Assembly (NCBI GenBank): GCA_023053545.1
Contig: JAKZAN010000004.1
Coordinates: 5,208,001 to 5,272,000, forward strand
Origin: Lepidurus packardi
Lineage: Eukaryota; Arthropoda; Branchiopoda; Notostraca; Triopsidae
DNA: 64,000 nucleotides
Direction of reading: 5' to 3'
The notes beneath the pieces were generated by a model that saw nothing but the letters and a program-made list of their open reading frames with translations, did no database searches and was not told the origin of the DNA. The position numbers were made by a program, and so were the translations under genes. Within the stretch, counting starts at the first letter, position 1. Each line of letters starts with the position of its first letter. Below, one piece after another: positions 35,001 through 49,200 of the stretch.

Positions 35001-37911
35001 ATGTCACATCCCAATGGGAAGGATCCACTGCTCCGTAAAGGTCTTTTCATGTACAGAATGCTTCAGGATAACAATGACCAGTGCAGGCGCTGCTGCTGCG
35101 GGACGTTAATGAAGCAATCTGTTGGGCTGCCGAGAGTCGCCGACATTCGAGCTGAGCTTTTTGTGGCTTGCCAAGACCTTTTTGGTTACAGGAGAGCGAG
35201 CGGAGGCTCTCTCGCCTGGTGGGCGACTAGCAATTAACCAACCTTCTCTATAGCTCACCTTCACACCGTTAGATAGCCACCAAACATTTTCACCCCAGTT
35301 CTCGGCTTCACGAGGGTACCTCCTGTCCCCTTCGCTTTCCTATTAGACAATAATAATCCCTATCTATATAAAACGATACGAGGAACCATCTCGCCTCCTT
35401 GCCAACGCTCGATGAACCCCTGCTGTGACACAGGACTGAAGACAACGCATAGAAATTTCCGTGTGCGGGAGCTGCCTTTTTTTATTTTTTGAAAAAGTCT
35501 CAACTTTCTGTTCACACACCCTTATTGATTTCTGACAATACATCTGAAGTAACCTGACCATACTTCCGACTTCAATTAAATCAAATATTAAATGACTTTT
35601 GGGCTTCTCAAATCACCCACAAAAAAGGAGACCCTTTTCTGGATAAAAACGCGATATTCTACAGAAAGATTAATCTTTCTCCAGTAAAACGCTTTAGCTC
35701 CCTTCTCTCAAACTGGATCTCATCAAGATGTCTATTCTTGTCCCAATCTATTGTTGCCGAGGCGTTTCTAATCATTGCTCACGCTGTTTCCACAATAGAC
35801 CTACCTCAGCTTTTTGGGACTCGGAGAGTAAAAAAAGATCTCCAAACTCACCCCCCCCCCTCCCCACAAGTTTTAAAATGAAGGACAGACTGTTGGTATA
35901 GAACGACAATGAATCCTAATTATAAAGCAAAATACATTAAAGAGCAGTATTGTTTTTAACAGCTTATATCTTGACCAACGATCAAAAGAACACTCCTATT
36001 TCAACCACAATGGCATGTTTCCAGACCTACGGAGATAATGAGAGAATAGGAGAAAAGATGACGGTTTTCTCGTGATTTTCCTCCCAGATTCCAAAGGCAT
36101 CACCATCTCGCTTTGACATGCCTCAAAACATGGAAAACATTGACATTTGCATTTCCTAATACCTAAACGGCCCATCAAATGTCTATCAATCTCGGATAGG
36201 TTGGCGTTTTTGGGGGCAGAGTCAATCCAAGGGATTTCGGGGTGTAATAAGACATGCCTATTAAAGCTTCATCATTCCTCTCTTGTAGTTTCCTGATCGT
36301 CGAAGCCATACCAAACACCTCAAGACTTGCTTGGCAAAGGCCTCGTTCTCAAATAGAGAAAAACAGAAGAACAAGAGCCCCCCATGGGTCTTTTCCTATA
36401 ATGTGTGTGAGGTCCTCGCGCCTTGTGTGGGCCTGCAGTTCTATCTTAACTCGGACTCACCCTAGATTCTCCTCTAATCGCCCTTCCCCTTACAACAGCA
36501 TACAACTATAATCCTAAACACCTTTTAGAAAAGCGTTCCTTTCATTTAGATGCTTGCGACTCCGGGCAACCCTCCGACTCCCCAGCATTTTGGCAACGAG
36601 CTTGCGATACAAAAGTGCATTAAGTTCATTATCATTTACTCTCTCTATCTAGCTAACCCTTCCTGAACTGTCGCACAACAGCAGACTCAGGTGTGTTCAC
36701 TTCCTATGTTACACAAAATACTATCTGAGTTAAAAGTCGAGCTGGCAAATAAAACGGGAGAAGGAGATTTTTATATACGAGCCGATCGTAAAATACAAAA
36801 GAAGTTTATACGCAAAAGACTAATTTGAAGGAGGCCCTCACAGGTGAAGGAATAACAATAAAGTCATATTAATTAAGAAACGCGCCTGGCGGGTATCTCG
36901 GCGAACTTTTTAAATGTGCATAAAAGTCATTTTCAACTTGGAGTTGGTCCTTTGATCATTGGCACCGCATGGCGTGGGTCCTAGAGACGCGCCGACACAT
37001 TAACGTTACATCTTCATTGTAAATTGTTGCTCCAGCGACCACCGTACCTCTTCGTTAGCACCTCTATATAGCGCTTTTGCCAGGATGGGGCAAAACAGGA
37101 CTCGGGGCGTTTTTTCCCCTTCTTTTATTTTTTTTTTCTTTAATACCTGGTTATAATTTCCGGACGATTTTTATTGTTTTACATTTTATTGCTGCGGACC
37201 CTTTTCTGCCCAGCTTGGTAATAGTCCTGAACACCACAGCACGCCAAAGCCCTTCTCTCTCTCGCTCTCTCAGATTGTCCACAATTTGTATGTCTGTGGT
37301 ATAATCTTATAGTGTGTATAAGTGGGTTGGGTTCGCAAAGTTTGGGTCATCTGAAACCGACTTTGTATAAGCTGTGTGGACTTGTTGGTGCTGTGCTGCT
37401 GAGTCTCTCCCTGTCCCCTGGCTTTTTCGGCCTTCAGGAGACCGCAATGCCGTACTTTTTACTGCACACAAGGTGGGGGCTATGTGGCTTATACGACTCG
37501 CACCTTAGGAGCTGGTGCTAATTTGTGGGCCTTTTAGTTGACTTCAAAAGACGCCGACGGCTTCCGTAATGAAGTCGTTGCCCGAATGTTCTGGCCTCCC
37601 GGTATCGGACCCCATACCGTGCCGTCAACGCGGCCACCCCTTCTTTTATGTATGTATATTCCCTATGCAGTCAAAAGTAACTTGACCATCCTTTCAATTC
37701 TTCTTGACCGTTTTACCAAACTACTAAATTTTGCTAAACTCCACTATAATCATTTCCAAACCTAGACTATATCTAAAAGGAATATATCACGGGCTCGTAA
37801 ATACCTGGAAATAACGCCTTTCAAAGGATAATAGCATTGTTTCGATTTTATTAGACAACCACATTAAAACCAAAAACGTCATACTTGCCTAAACTTGCAG
37901 GTAACTGTTTT

Positions 37912-38137
37912 GAGCAGTAGTGAAGATTCAGAAAAATCTAGAACAATACTGAAGATTCAAGAAACTCTAGATCAATAATGAGAATTTTTGGAAAATTTCG
38001 AGCAATAATGAAGCTTCCGGAAAATTTAGAACAACAATGAACATTTTGGAAGATTCAGAGCAATAAAGAAAATCGAAGAAAATCTAGAACAATAGTGAAA
38101 ATTTAGGAAAATTCAGAGCAATAATGAAAATCCAGGA
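37912..38137 (+). repeat. Minisatellite, about 31-bp period
   Basis: About seven imperfect copies of a unit like GAGCAATAATGAAAATTCAG followed by GAAAATCTA. Units differ by substitutions and small indels, so the array is old. Confidence 0.8.
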
Positions 38138-40297
38138 AGCAACCAGATTCGCAGTCTTAAAGCAAAAGGTTCAGCTTTTCAATTCGAACTCTGATAGAAA
38201 AGCTGTTGCTTCAATAACCTAGCTTACTGAAACAATTGAAAGTAAAGGTTCGATAGTTCCGAAATCTGGACAACTAAAAATTATAACTGGTTTTTGCATT
38301 ATTTCTTCAAACAGTGGTAGTATTGATAATTCTCCCAATCGTTAGGCTTGCCTGAACTTTCAATCAACATAAGGCTGCAAGACTTAAAAAGACTTGGAAG
38401 AATTTGGGGCAACAATGAAGTCTCGGAGATCGGGACTTCATTCGCAAATCGCAACCAAGCAGCAAGGTCAGCTTTTTAGGGAAATACCAACCAAATATAT
38501 TCATTGTTCCTTTAGGGTACATCGGTTGCAGATGCGCTGTGATGCAGACGGTTTATTACATTTCAGGCCTTGCTCAGTTTTTCCGAGGATGATGTATACA
38601 CTGATTTGCTTCCTCGACATGAAAAGAAGCCTACGACTATAACCTACCGCGTTGCGCAAAATGACTAGGCACATTCACTCGATAAAATACAGTAGTCTCT
38701 CTCCTCTTAACTTGAAGGTAAAATGAGCGGTTAAGCTATTAGCCCATAGAAGCCGCCAACACCATGCAAATGAGCTATTTAACCAACGCCAAGCAGGGAA
38801 GGCTAAAAAAAAATGTTAACAAAGGCCGCATGCATAACGGGAGCACCACAGTCAGAGCCACTTTTTCTTTCTTTTTTTTCCGTCTTTACATTTCCCTCTG
38901 CCAAGTTTTCTTTGATTGGAAAAGGAGTCCGCAGCGGTCACTGATTATCATAAAAATTACGTTATGGAGCGCTTGCTTTGAACAAACATTCGAGGCCAGG
39001 AACGGCACTGCAATTCATATGTCGAACAAAAAGCGTTCGCGGTCTCACCCTTTGGCGCACATCAATAAAAGATGCTATTACGGCGGCGTGTTTTGTCAAT
39101 AGACAAATTATTGTCGCTTCCCTTTGACACAATCATCATACCCAACTTGCGTTAAATTCGGCTGTTTTACGAGTGCAAAACAGGAATTTATATTTCCCAC
39201 TTCTAATTATGATTTCCTCCCCCAAAATCCCAGCGCGGGTGACAATAACCGTAATACTTTGGCTACTGGACATCTCGAAACGAAATAAAAAACGAGAAAT
39301 GTAGATCCAGGAAAAGTTGTCGTTTGCGTTTCCTTTCCGTGAGCGGAAGTCAGCTTTGGAAAGCCGCACCAATCATGTGCAGTACCCAACCTCTCCCTTC
39401 TGTTAAGATATTTATGTATGGATGTATATAAAATAATAACAACATGTCAGCAAGTTGGGGCCAAATAACCCTTTAATCCCAGGGTCCCAACCAATTTGGC
39501 TCTTTCAAATTTGCCGGCTCCCCTTTTTTTATACACTTTTCGCGTCCCGTCATAAAACCAGGTGAGAGACACTAGTAGTAGTAGTAGCTACCTCTAGAAG
39601 CCTCAAAAGAGGAAAGAGCTAGAAAGGGAGAGAAACCCACCGCGGCTGCTATGAGCATTTTGCTATAGCCCGCGATTCAAAGAAACACGTTCAGAAGACT
39701 TCCATCGTGTTGTGACATTCAACCTGACAACAAGCTCCCTCGTTTGTCCCAATTAACCCGCCTATCTTCTCCCAAGAAATCTTCCTTTACCGATGTAAAT
39801 CTGGGCTTGGCTCCTGCCGCAAACCCCGCCTCTTTACAGTACGGCTGGGCGTCAAGTTGAAAGGTAAATGAGCTCATAGACTTGGTCCCACCCGCGAGTC
39901 CAGTCACGGAACCAATGTAGCGCGCTTGTCGAGAGCGGGAGATTCTAAAGAGCCAATGCGGTAAGGCTTGACGCCTTCCAGGCCTTTTAGCACGGTAAAG
40001 GGCCATGCTTTGCTGGGTCATCAAGGAGTGGGCCATGCTGCTTGCCTCATTTGCAGCTTTCATCCAGCCCAGCCAAGTGGCGACTTAAAACTTGTGCGTC
40101 CTGAACAGTTCAAGATTGTTAAAAGTCCAAGCGTGTGATCTACTTGATTTGATACATTTAATACAAGTGATTTCCAAATATTTTTGTTTATCTTGCTAGG
40201 CAGTGAATTCAATAAAAAAAAATTGAACCAAGACTTTTTAATAAATATTACAACTGGGAAAAAACTGTATTGAGTATTAAGTGATTTGACGTATATC

Positions 40298-43200
40298 ATG
40301 GCATCAGACGTGGTGACACTGTCGGAACATGACAAATCCCGTGACGATCATCACCATCACCCTGCCAGACCGGCTACAGGGTTGCAATCTAGTCCCCGTC
40401 TCTCCGCTTCCAATTCTCCCAGTATTGTTTTCACGTGTCCGGTGAAGAGGGAGGACTTGCAGAGCGCAGATGAAATCAGTGTTGGGTGCCCGTCTCCGTC
40501 TGCCGACGCTTCCAGCGACGCTACGGATTCGGACGGTTTCTATTGCCAGCAGAAACAGGCGCAATTTTCATGTGAACCCGAATATTACCGTCCGTTAAAA
40601 AAACTCAGAATGATGCATTTATCGCCTCAAGAAGGATCTCCAACTGCTCCAGTGCCACTTCACCATCCAGAGCTCAAATCAGAGCTCAAATCAGTGACTC
40701 GTTCATCGCCTCTGCTTCCCCTGAGCACGGAATCTCCTACCCTTAACCCAAGCAAATCGCCCGTCTTGGCCAGCAGTAAAGTGGGGGTCAAATCCTTCTC
40801 AATTATGGACATCCTAAGTCACAACAAAGCAGACGCCTTTGATTCCAACGATTCGCCGTGTGATCTGTCCTCTTTGCCAAACCCTAAAGCGAGCAAATCA
40901 AGAGCAGTCCCTCAACGAAGTACTCAACACCCTGCGGCTTCCAACAAACCCAAGCTGGGCCACAGAAAGCCTCTAGAGTCTCCGTCAGGAAGTCTAAAAA
41001 GTATCGGAGAGGACGTTAAAGAAGGTGCCCTGGCCAGTACTATTGTGCGACCATGGGATACTTCGATAGCACAGCCTCCCAATACCGGACTACCCCCGAA
41101 TAGTCCTCCCGGGATGGCGGCTTTGGCGTTTCCGCGTCTTTTCTATAACCCATCGGTCGCGACGCACTCACATCCCTCAGCCGCGTTGGCTTTGCAGTCG
41201 CATTTCCACATGGCTAGCATGGCCAGTATGGCGCACCACGTTCGTTTTCTACCCTTCCACCATCATCATCTCTCGGCCGCAGTGCACCCGCCGACCCATC
41301 CTGGGCTGCACCACCACCACCATCACCAGCACCCACTGAGTACGCTGCACCCAGGACTGTCGCCCAACTCGGGCGGCCGGGCTTCTTCCACGTCGCCGTA
41401 CAGCTCGGAAGGCATCGGCGACACGGACGTGGACGTCGACGAGCTCTCCAGCAACACCTCCGACTCGCCTGCCCTACAGAATCGCAGCAGCTTTGGTGCA
41501 GGAAGCGAAGAAGCGCTCCTACACTCGAGTAAAAACAACAATCCTGTCCATTCAGGATCCCATCTCAAGAACGTCAACAGCCACAGAATAACCTCTCATT
41601 TGCAACATGGCAAAAAGTCAGCTCAGCAAGGCAATGGCAATAACGGTTCTCCCCTGGACGCATTGTTTCAAATGACGAGCAAAACCTTCGAAGGGTCACA
41701 CGGTGGACCAGAAGGATCAGGTAAGAAGAACCACTTTATACTGTAAGCTATACGACTAGCTATAGCATTACTACCTACACTACTTTCCAGAGGGGTAGGA
41801 GAAGGGGAAGCGGGTTAATACCAATTAGAATCAACGGAAAATAAGTTATTTCTTCCCAATTTCGAAACACGGGATGAACAATTCATTCATTATAAAACGG
41901 GCTCCACGTTTAACTAGCTATGGGCTCCAATTAACCTTCAAACGGTTCAACTCAAACCGTCATTAAACTGCCCTATTAACCAGAGCAGGTTCTTGTACTC
42001 CTGCTGCCTGATGGAACTATTAAGTTATAATCATTAGCAGTTCTCTCGCCATGAAAAAGGGATGCTCTAGGCTGCACACGGGCTAATGGTCTCTCTTCCA
42101 CATTATCTTGCACCTTTTTCTTTTATTAATCTCTCACTCTTATTCTCTCTCCTCTCACAACTGCCTGCTCTTCTCATGGATGTTCCAGAATATGGGTATC
42201 AATATTCTCCTTCTTTCCTCTGTGTAACTTGATCCTACGTAAGCCTCTTAAACCTGGAGCGCGCGTCCTCGGTAACACATATCAAGGGGTTGTATCTCAA
42301 CCTAAATGGCTAAAATAACATATCAGCTCCCAGACATTCGGAAGGGATAACACCCCATTTTGCTCCTAATTAGCGAGCCATATACAAAAATACAATATTC
42401 TATGTTGGACTCCGCCTCCTTAAAATTCTCATCCATAATTTTTTCTCAGCCCGCTTGGAGGACAATAGGGGTAATTCGACAATACGTGAGGTCCTTTTTT
42501 GTCTTATTTTTTAAGTCTTTATGAATGGGAACAAAAATTGTAAGGTTGATCATAATCTGGCATGTAAAAAAATGGGCGCAGGGACTGCCCAAGCTGGCCC
42601 GGATAAAACCACACACATTGGGCCTATTGTTGTTAAAATAATACTATAAAAAGGAGAAAAAACTCTGGGGTCATAAACAAGGGTATTATCATATTAAAAA
42701 TTGTTTATAATAACGAGGCTCCTCCCTTGGCGAGTACCTATACAAAAGGTGTGTAAGAGACCGGAAATGAGCAACGAAACGCCGTGAAACGAGAAGGCAA
42801 ATAATAACTATCCCCCCCTTGTTTTTCCCCTTTTGCGTTTGCTCATTGCTCTCACGCGTTTGGCACAGGATGCAACCAAGAACACAAGGGTTACTGGCGT
42901 CAAAAGACAAATAATCTATTTGCTTACAGCATTAAAGCATTGGGGGCTATTAGAATACCCCCTGATGTCACTTCCAAGCCTCAAGTTGCGTGGGTAATAG
43001 AGAAGAATGGAGCAAGGGGTTGGTTACAATAATACCTCAAAACTAAAAAAAATATTTAAATTCACGCTAACCGGAAACCTCGTTTACCACCCACAAAAAA
43101 GGTTGCAATTCATCCACTGGCAATTAATTATATTGCTTACGCATCGCGGGCTGGCTGGGCTCTCTTTCTCTCCCTTTTATAATCTTTCAAACTAATCATT

Positions 43201-46200
43201 CAACTCCGAGGGAAGTTCAAAAACGAGACCTTATTACTTCCTTGGAAACGTTTTAAGAAAGCTCAAACGATCGCACCCCGCTTGGATTAAGAAAAACGTT
43301 TCAAGTTGGCGTCGCGCACTATACAGTCCAAACCGTCCAAACGAACTTATACCTTGAAAAACCAAGTTAATTAAACCAAAGGTTGTCACGTCTTACAAAA
43401 GTAAACAATTAAGGAAGGAAGCGGAGCAACCGAGCGTGTTAGTTAAGGTAATTAGGGCTCTAATAATGTCTGGGAATCGCTCACTCAAGTGAGCGCATAT
43501 ACCCCTGATATACGTTTACTGTTTGCGTGGCTTATATTAATTTTTTTAAGAAAAAATCTCGGAAAGCTCTTGGTTATCTACAAAAAAAAAACGAAAGAGA
43601 CTACTCGTCACTAACTAAAGACACTAACTAAGGACACAAAGACATTAACTAAAAATAAACCCCCTAAAAAAGGAATGTTTAATTCACCTGGGACTCGTTC
43701 AAGATGCGGCCATGTCGGCTTTTTGTTTGATCGTCTTTCTTTCGGCTTCTCTTCCGGGGATGTGACTGTCGCACAAAATGCAAAAAATGCCTTTCTAAAG
43801 GAAAAACAAGTGCCTCGTTGGTTGATGGACATGCACATTAAGACCACCAAATGACACGACCCCACCAGAAAAGGCAAAATTAGCGGCTCTGTACCAAATC
43901 TCTGAATGCGGTATACAGATAGTCTCCTTTGCCTCTTTTTGCAGCCGCAGCACTGCAAAAATGTCTCAAACTTGCCAATCCGCAAGGGTATATCCCAAAT
44001 AATTTACAGATCCCTTTAGCCAATTCTCAACGCAGTTTGAAGTTTCCCTTCGAATAATCAATCCTAATTTAGCCTACACAAATCTTTCGGGGTATTATTT
44101 ACTTCTTTAATGTTAAATTCTGGTTGTCCGGTTGCCATGCAACTTACTTGTCCCCGACTCCCCATAGAAATTACCTAGCAAATACTCTCAACCCGAGTAA
44201 AAAAGCAGGCCCTTACATTGCAAAAAAAAAATAATAATAAAAAAGTTCATGTACCTGTCTTGGAAATGTATGAACCTACTTAAACTATGCTTGCATAAAC
44301 GAAACGTCAACAGGCTCGAAGCCTATTACGAGATCAAATAACAAAATAAATAAAAAAAAGGCCATAATTTTCAAAACTCTTTATTAGGGCATCGGAGTCT
44401 TTCCTTGGTAGTAGAGTCTCTCGTTGTAAGACAATTTCAGTAATTCAATTGTACATTTTACGTTGCTATGGTAAAGTGCCTCCAAATGCTGGGCTCGTTT
44501 TGTAACTTTACAAATTTCAAATTTCTTTATTGGAATAAAAGGTACCCCACGCTTCACTGTAAGATTACTGAGAACTACTTGGCAGTGTAGTTTAAATTAA
44601 ACAATTTGTTACGCATTTGTTCATTAGTAACGCATTTTTCGGTGGCGTGGGTGGTGGGATCACTTTAGGACATTGAGATTCCGAACTATCAATACTGTAA
44701 TCGAGAGAAAAAGCTCTAGAATGATAGAAATCCGACATCGTGGTCAACCAAGGCCTCTAGAAATTGACTGCAATTCCTGCGTGTCTCAACTGAAATTAAT
44801 TAGCAGCCATTGGAACATGACTGGTCAAGTTCAAGTGCCTTTGTACTGCGTCTATACACGCTTCCACCTTGCAAAAGCCTCAGCTAGTTCTTCCCTTCTC
44901 TCTTTTCGTGATATAATCCAGATGTCCTCTCTTTCTCTCTGTCCTCTCTGTCTATACTCTCTACTCTCTCACACAAACTCCCTTCTTCCCAAGTGGGCGT
45001 GATAAAGGGCACCCATTTAGTCTTCTCCTCTTCCTACCCCCCTCCCTCCCACCCCCAACTACAAAACGTCTTCTAGGCTTTTTCTAATGCCAATGGCTTT
45101 TTCCAAAAAATTTGTGGTTGTGCTTGCAAATACAAAAAGTCTGCGCGAAGCACTGAAAAAAAAAGCTCCGGTTTTGGGTGGCTATTAAAAACAGATAACT
45201 CTTCTTTATCCCCCAACAACCTGCAACTTAGTAATAAAAATTCCGCCATAATTCCCATGAATTATTTCGTATTCTAGTTTTCATTCCCGCTTTTCTCCGT
45301 CCCGAAATGACACATCTTATCCACTCCCATAACAATTCCCGAGTTTGTCTCACAAGGCTATATATCCGCAGCTCAATAGCAAGAGGTATACGTATCTCTC
45401 CACTGCTTCTAATTTCTAACAAGTTGAAGTTGGCGGGTTTATATGATGGGCCCAACAGGGGGAAAAAAAGGGTGGTAAGTTTTTCCCACTTGCTTCGCTT
45501 TGATCTTTGCCGACAAACGCAGGGTTTGAGCACCTCCTGCCGACAACCTGGGGGGCCGGTACATGGCAGATCGTGGTGAGAAAAGGGGCGGGCCGGAGCT
45601 TGTTGGAAAGCTTGTAGTTGTGTTAGCGGCTACATATCACAATCAGAAATTGTCCTGAACGACAAGCTCCAAACCGCATTTCTTCGTTTCTTCTCTTTCT
45701 TACCCGTGGGACGCGCACCCACACACGAACAAAAAAAAAGAGCACGCCCCCTTATCCCGATTCACCCGTACCGACTCCCGTAAGTCCTCGTAACCTTGCA
45801 TGATTAGCCCAATTCATTTATTTGATGCGTTTTGAAAAAAAATATGAAGAGGTGTGGGGGGGGGGGGGTCTTGCATCTTCGAATTTTCTTTTTTTGAGAA
45901 CATCCTCGAATTTTCTTTTTTGGGGGTCTTTCTTCTTTGGAAAGTCTCGGCAAGTCCTTCACAGTGACCTAAAGTGTACGGAGCTTTCCCACTATTATTT
46001 TGATGATCAACTTGTCAAGGCATAGCCCCAAACGCAGGTTTATAAAGAACATGGGCAACGATTATAATGTACCTGTATGGCGTCGCCCTTTCTCACGCTG
46101 TAATGTCTAAACATGAGATGCGAGACAATACGTATAACACATGACGGGGTGTTTCTGGTGGCCTCTGCCGTGCATCCTATGATACTGTTGACCGGCAAGG

Positions 46201-49200
46201 TCCCAAGGGGGGCTAATGAGCCTATACACCTGTGATTATCAGCCGCAACACAACAAGAATCTACACCGCCTATCAATCTTAACCTGAGCCCCTAAAAGCC
46301 TTTTAATATATTTATATTTTGTATGTTCTAATTTTTGTTTTTCGCTCTCCAGGAGATTTGATTCCTTAAAGTGTCCTAATTTTACAAAGCAATATCAAAT
46401 TCCTAAAGTTTTTCCCAAAGTGGAGCTGAAAGAAAAAGAGAAATAGGGAAAAAAACCTCTTGTTTAGCAAGGGGAGAGAGGAGAGAATCAGATATCAGAC
46501 GGTGGAGAGCTATTCGATTCGCTTTTTGTCCACTTTGGAGGCTTTGGCCCTCAAATCCCTGTCCAACAGACGGTCCATTAGCACGCCGTTGTGAAGCATT
46601 TCGTTACGGCGTCTTTGGGGAGCCCCAGGTTTTTACAAAACTTTAACACTCTCCATTTGAATGGGCGTAACCAGTTCAACAAGAGAGTTGGTGAGTACAT
46701 AGGTGCACGTACTCTATGTCCTGTATATATGTATATACCTGGAACCCGGCAAATAAGAATAGCTCGTTAACAAGTCCATTTAAGAGACCGTTTCCTCTCT
46801 TAAACTAGCTGCGTGTTATTCAGTGGATTCAGTTCATTGAATGGATTCACTTCAGTCAGTCTGACGGGTTCCCTGTCAATACCCCAAGCATAATTTGCGA
46901 CTTAAAAGCCTATTTGGGAAAGAGAGAGGGGGATTTAACTTGTTGACGCAGCCATAACTTTTAGCAGACGCGTTGTGAAACTGTCGGTGCGATACATAAG
47001 GTTGGTGTGATAGATCGAAAGACTCAGTTAGCTACGCCAGTCATCCTGTCACAAGGTCTGATGAAGGAATCCCTTTAAAATTCGGTAAAACTAAAGTATA
47101 AAAAGGGAAGGTTGATGTCTTCATCAAGTATATATTATGTTCAGAATTTGTTGCTATTTTTTTGCAAGTGTCCTCGAGTAAGATCATCACGTCACTTGGG
47201 TACTTGGTCTCTCTTCTGGGCTGCCGAAACCTTTTTCCTCGATAAAGCGTAGTTAATGAAGTAAGGTTTTGCCGCAGTTACGAGCTGATTAGACACGGTT
47301 AACCGACCGATCTTTCTTGTCAATCCGAAAAGCGGACCAAAATTGTCCTTTCATTGAAGTTTGAGTTGACAGTTGTTATTGCGATTATATAAAAATCCAA
47401 TATCTATGTAAGTAAATTACAGCTTTGGACCTCGTCCCCTCACTGTCGACGCTGTAAAAAAAATATTCGCAATTTTACAATTCTGTATTGGCAAAAGAGT
47501 GCCACAATACTTTATACAAATTATCAATTTTTTTTTGCAGTGGAGGCCATACTGAGCACAAGCCGTATGGGTCGTAAAGTCTTGGTCAAAGCAGGAAAGA
47601 GGATCTCATTAATTCTGACTCCATTATTGCTCATGAGGTCCGACACCTCTTCCATCATGTTTCCATCTTGTGGACTCTCTTAACCCCCGCATCTATCCAA
47701 ACCTACCGCAGACTAAATATCCTCTTTAGAATGCACAAGCTCAAAGGATACAAAAAAATCAAGAAACGCTACCCTGCTTGCCTCCTTTGACTAGTTTGGC
47801 TTAATAGAAGGCCGTCTTTTTAAAAGCTATGTAGCCAGCGGCTCATGATCATGGGGGCTCGAATTCAAGTGAGAGAGAGTGAGCCAGAGAAGGAGAGAGA
47901 ACCGCAGTTTGCTACACAACCGCCGCCTGTCTAACTCGACTCCACTCACACCTGACGCCCTGATTAGTTCGCCTTGATTACCTGTCAGAGCAAAAGAAGG
48001 TTAACATAAACCTTTTCCACTCCTACACTTACCGCAAGCCCGGGCGACTTTCTATGTCTCGTAAATCCTCAACCTCGTTTCCTTCAACAACTTCATCTTT
48101 GCTTTTTACTTCTTCTTTCCTTTCTACTCTGCAAAGTAGAATCACATTCAGATTCCATTAGCAAAGATTACGGCTTAGTTAAGCTTCAGGTCCACAGATA
48201 AAATATTATATATATAGATGCAACATGCCGTAGAGTACCTCTTATACCTTTTTGGCGGGGCTAGCAAGCGCGCAGCAACAAGCTAGGGGTTCGTGACGGC
48301 CCCCGCCGAGCGCAATATCGCACCTGCCCCTTATCAGCCTTGATGAACGATCTTCCGACAACCCAAATTACATCTTTATCTTGCCCCTTTTTCTTGTACA
48401 AGTGCTGCAAAAGAAGACCGACATAACTTACGCTCGCTACAGTCCCTGACAATTCCTTCGGCGTTTTTCCAAGTCTCCTTTTATTCAACGCGAGAATAGA
48501 TTAAGTCGCCATAAAAGATGTGCGAGAATTAAAAAACTTACAGGAGCCCTCCTGCCTTTTTGGGGGAGCTCGTTTCTGGTTAACGACATAACAATTGAGA
48601 AAAACTCATCCTCTAAAGCGAAGAAAAAAAGAACGAAACGGAGAACAACCTATGCGCAAATTAGGAGCATGAAAGAGAAGCCTCTTTTTTTCCCGATGCT
48701 TTACAACACACATCTGCTAGGCGTACTCTGAGTCTCTCGCTCTGCTCTCGCGGAATTTGTCAACGTCAACTAATGTGAACGGGGCTTAATGGACTGCGAA
48801 ACGGGGCGTGTTCTAGAACAGCGCGCCTTTGTAAGCTTGAGCATTTTCAAGAAAACAACCTGGACGGCTATAACTGTATAACAGCCTCCTGATCCTATCA
48901 AATATAACACACGTGTTAGCTACACAATTACCTCCCTCATGTTAAGGCTCACCAATTCCCTTACTGGAAAATGAGAAGCAGTTAAAGTGAGCCAATTCGG
49001 CACATGAACCCGTTTCATTACTATTTTTGCTTGAAAAAAAGTAGAGGCTTACTCTTGCAGCTGTTAGCCTGTAATAGAATCGCTTTTCCGAATCATTACA
49101 TAAACATCCAATTAAGGCGGAAAAGTAAAGCGCGGGAGCGTCAACTCGCTTTTAGCCCTAATCCAGAACACTTTAGCCCTCGCATTTCAAATCCAACCAA

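Larger units (their letters stand above)
27110..40297. other. NK3-Lbx intergenic region
   Basis: About 13 kb without a supported gene. It contains a TATA-like TATAAAAG (28261-28268) followed by CT-rich sequence, a 26-base poly(C) run (29426-29451), a CRE-like element (31911-32030) that resembles one 3' of Lbx, and a 31-bp-period minisatellite (37912-38137). A possible Tigger-like end starts near 38690 (CAGTAGTCTCTC). Open frames here are short and show no motif. Confidence 0.5.

Noticed and set aside
38689..38740. Tigger-like end CAGTAGTCTCTC with a subterminal CTTAAC/GGTTAAG pair
   Set aside because: No matching opposite terminus or target-site evidence was found, so it is not listed as an element.
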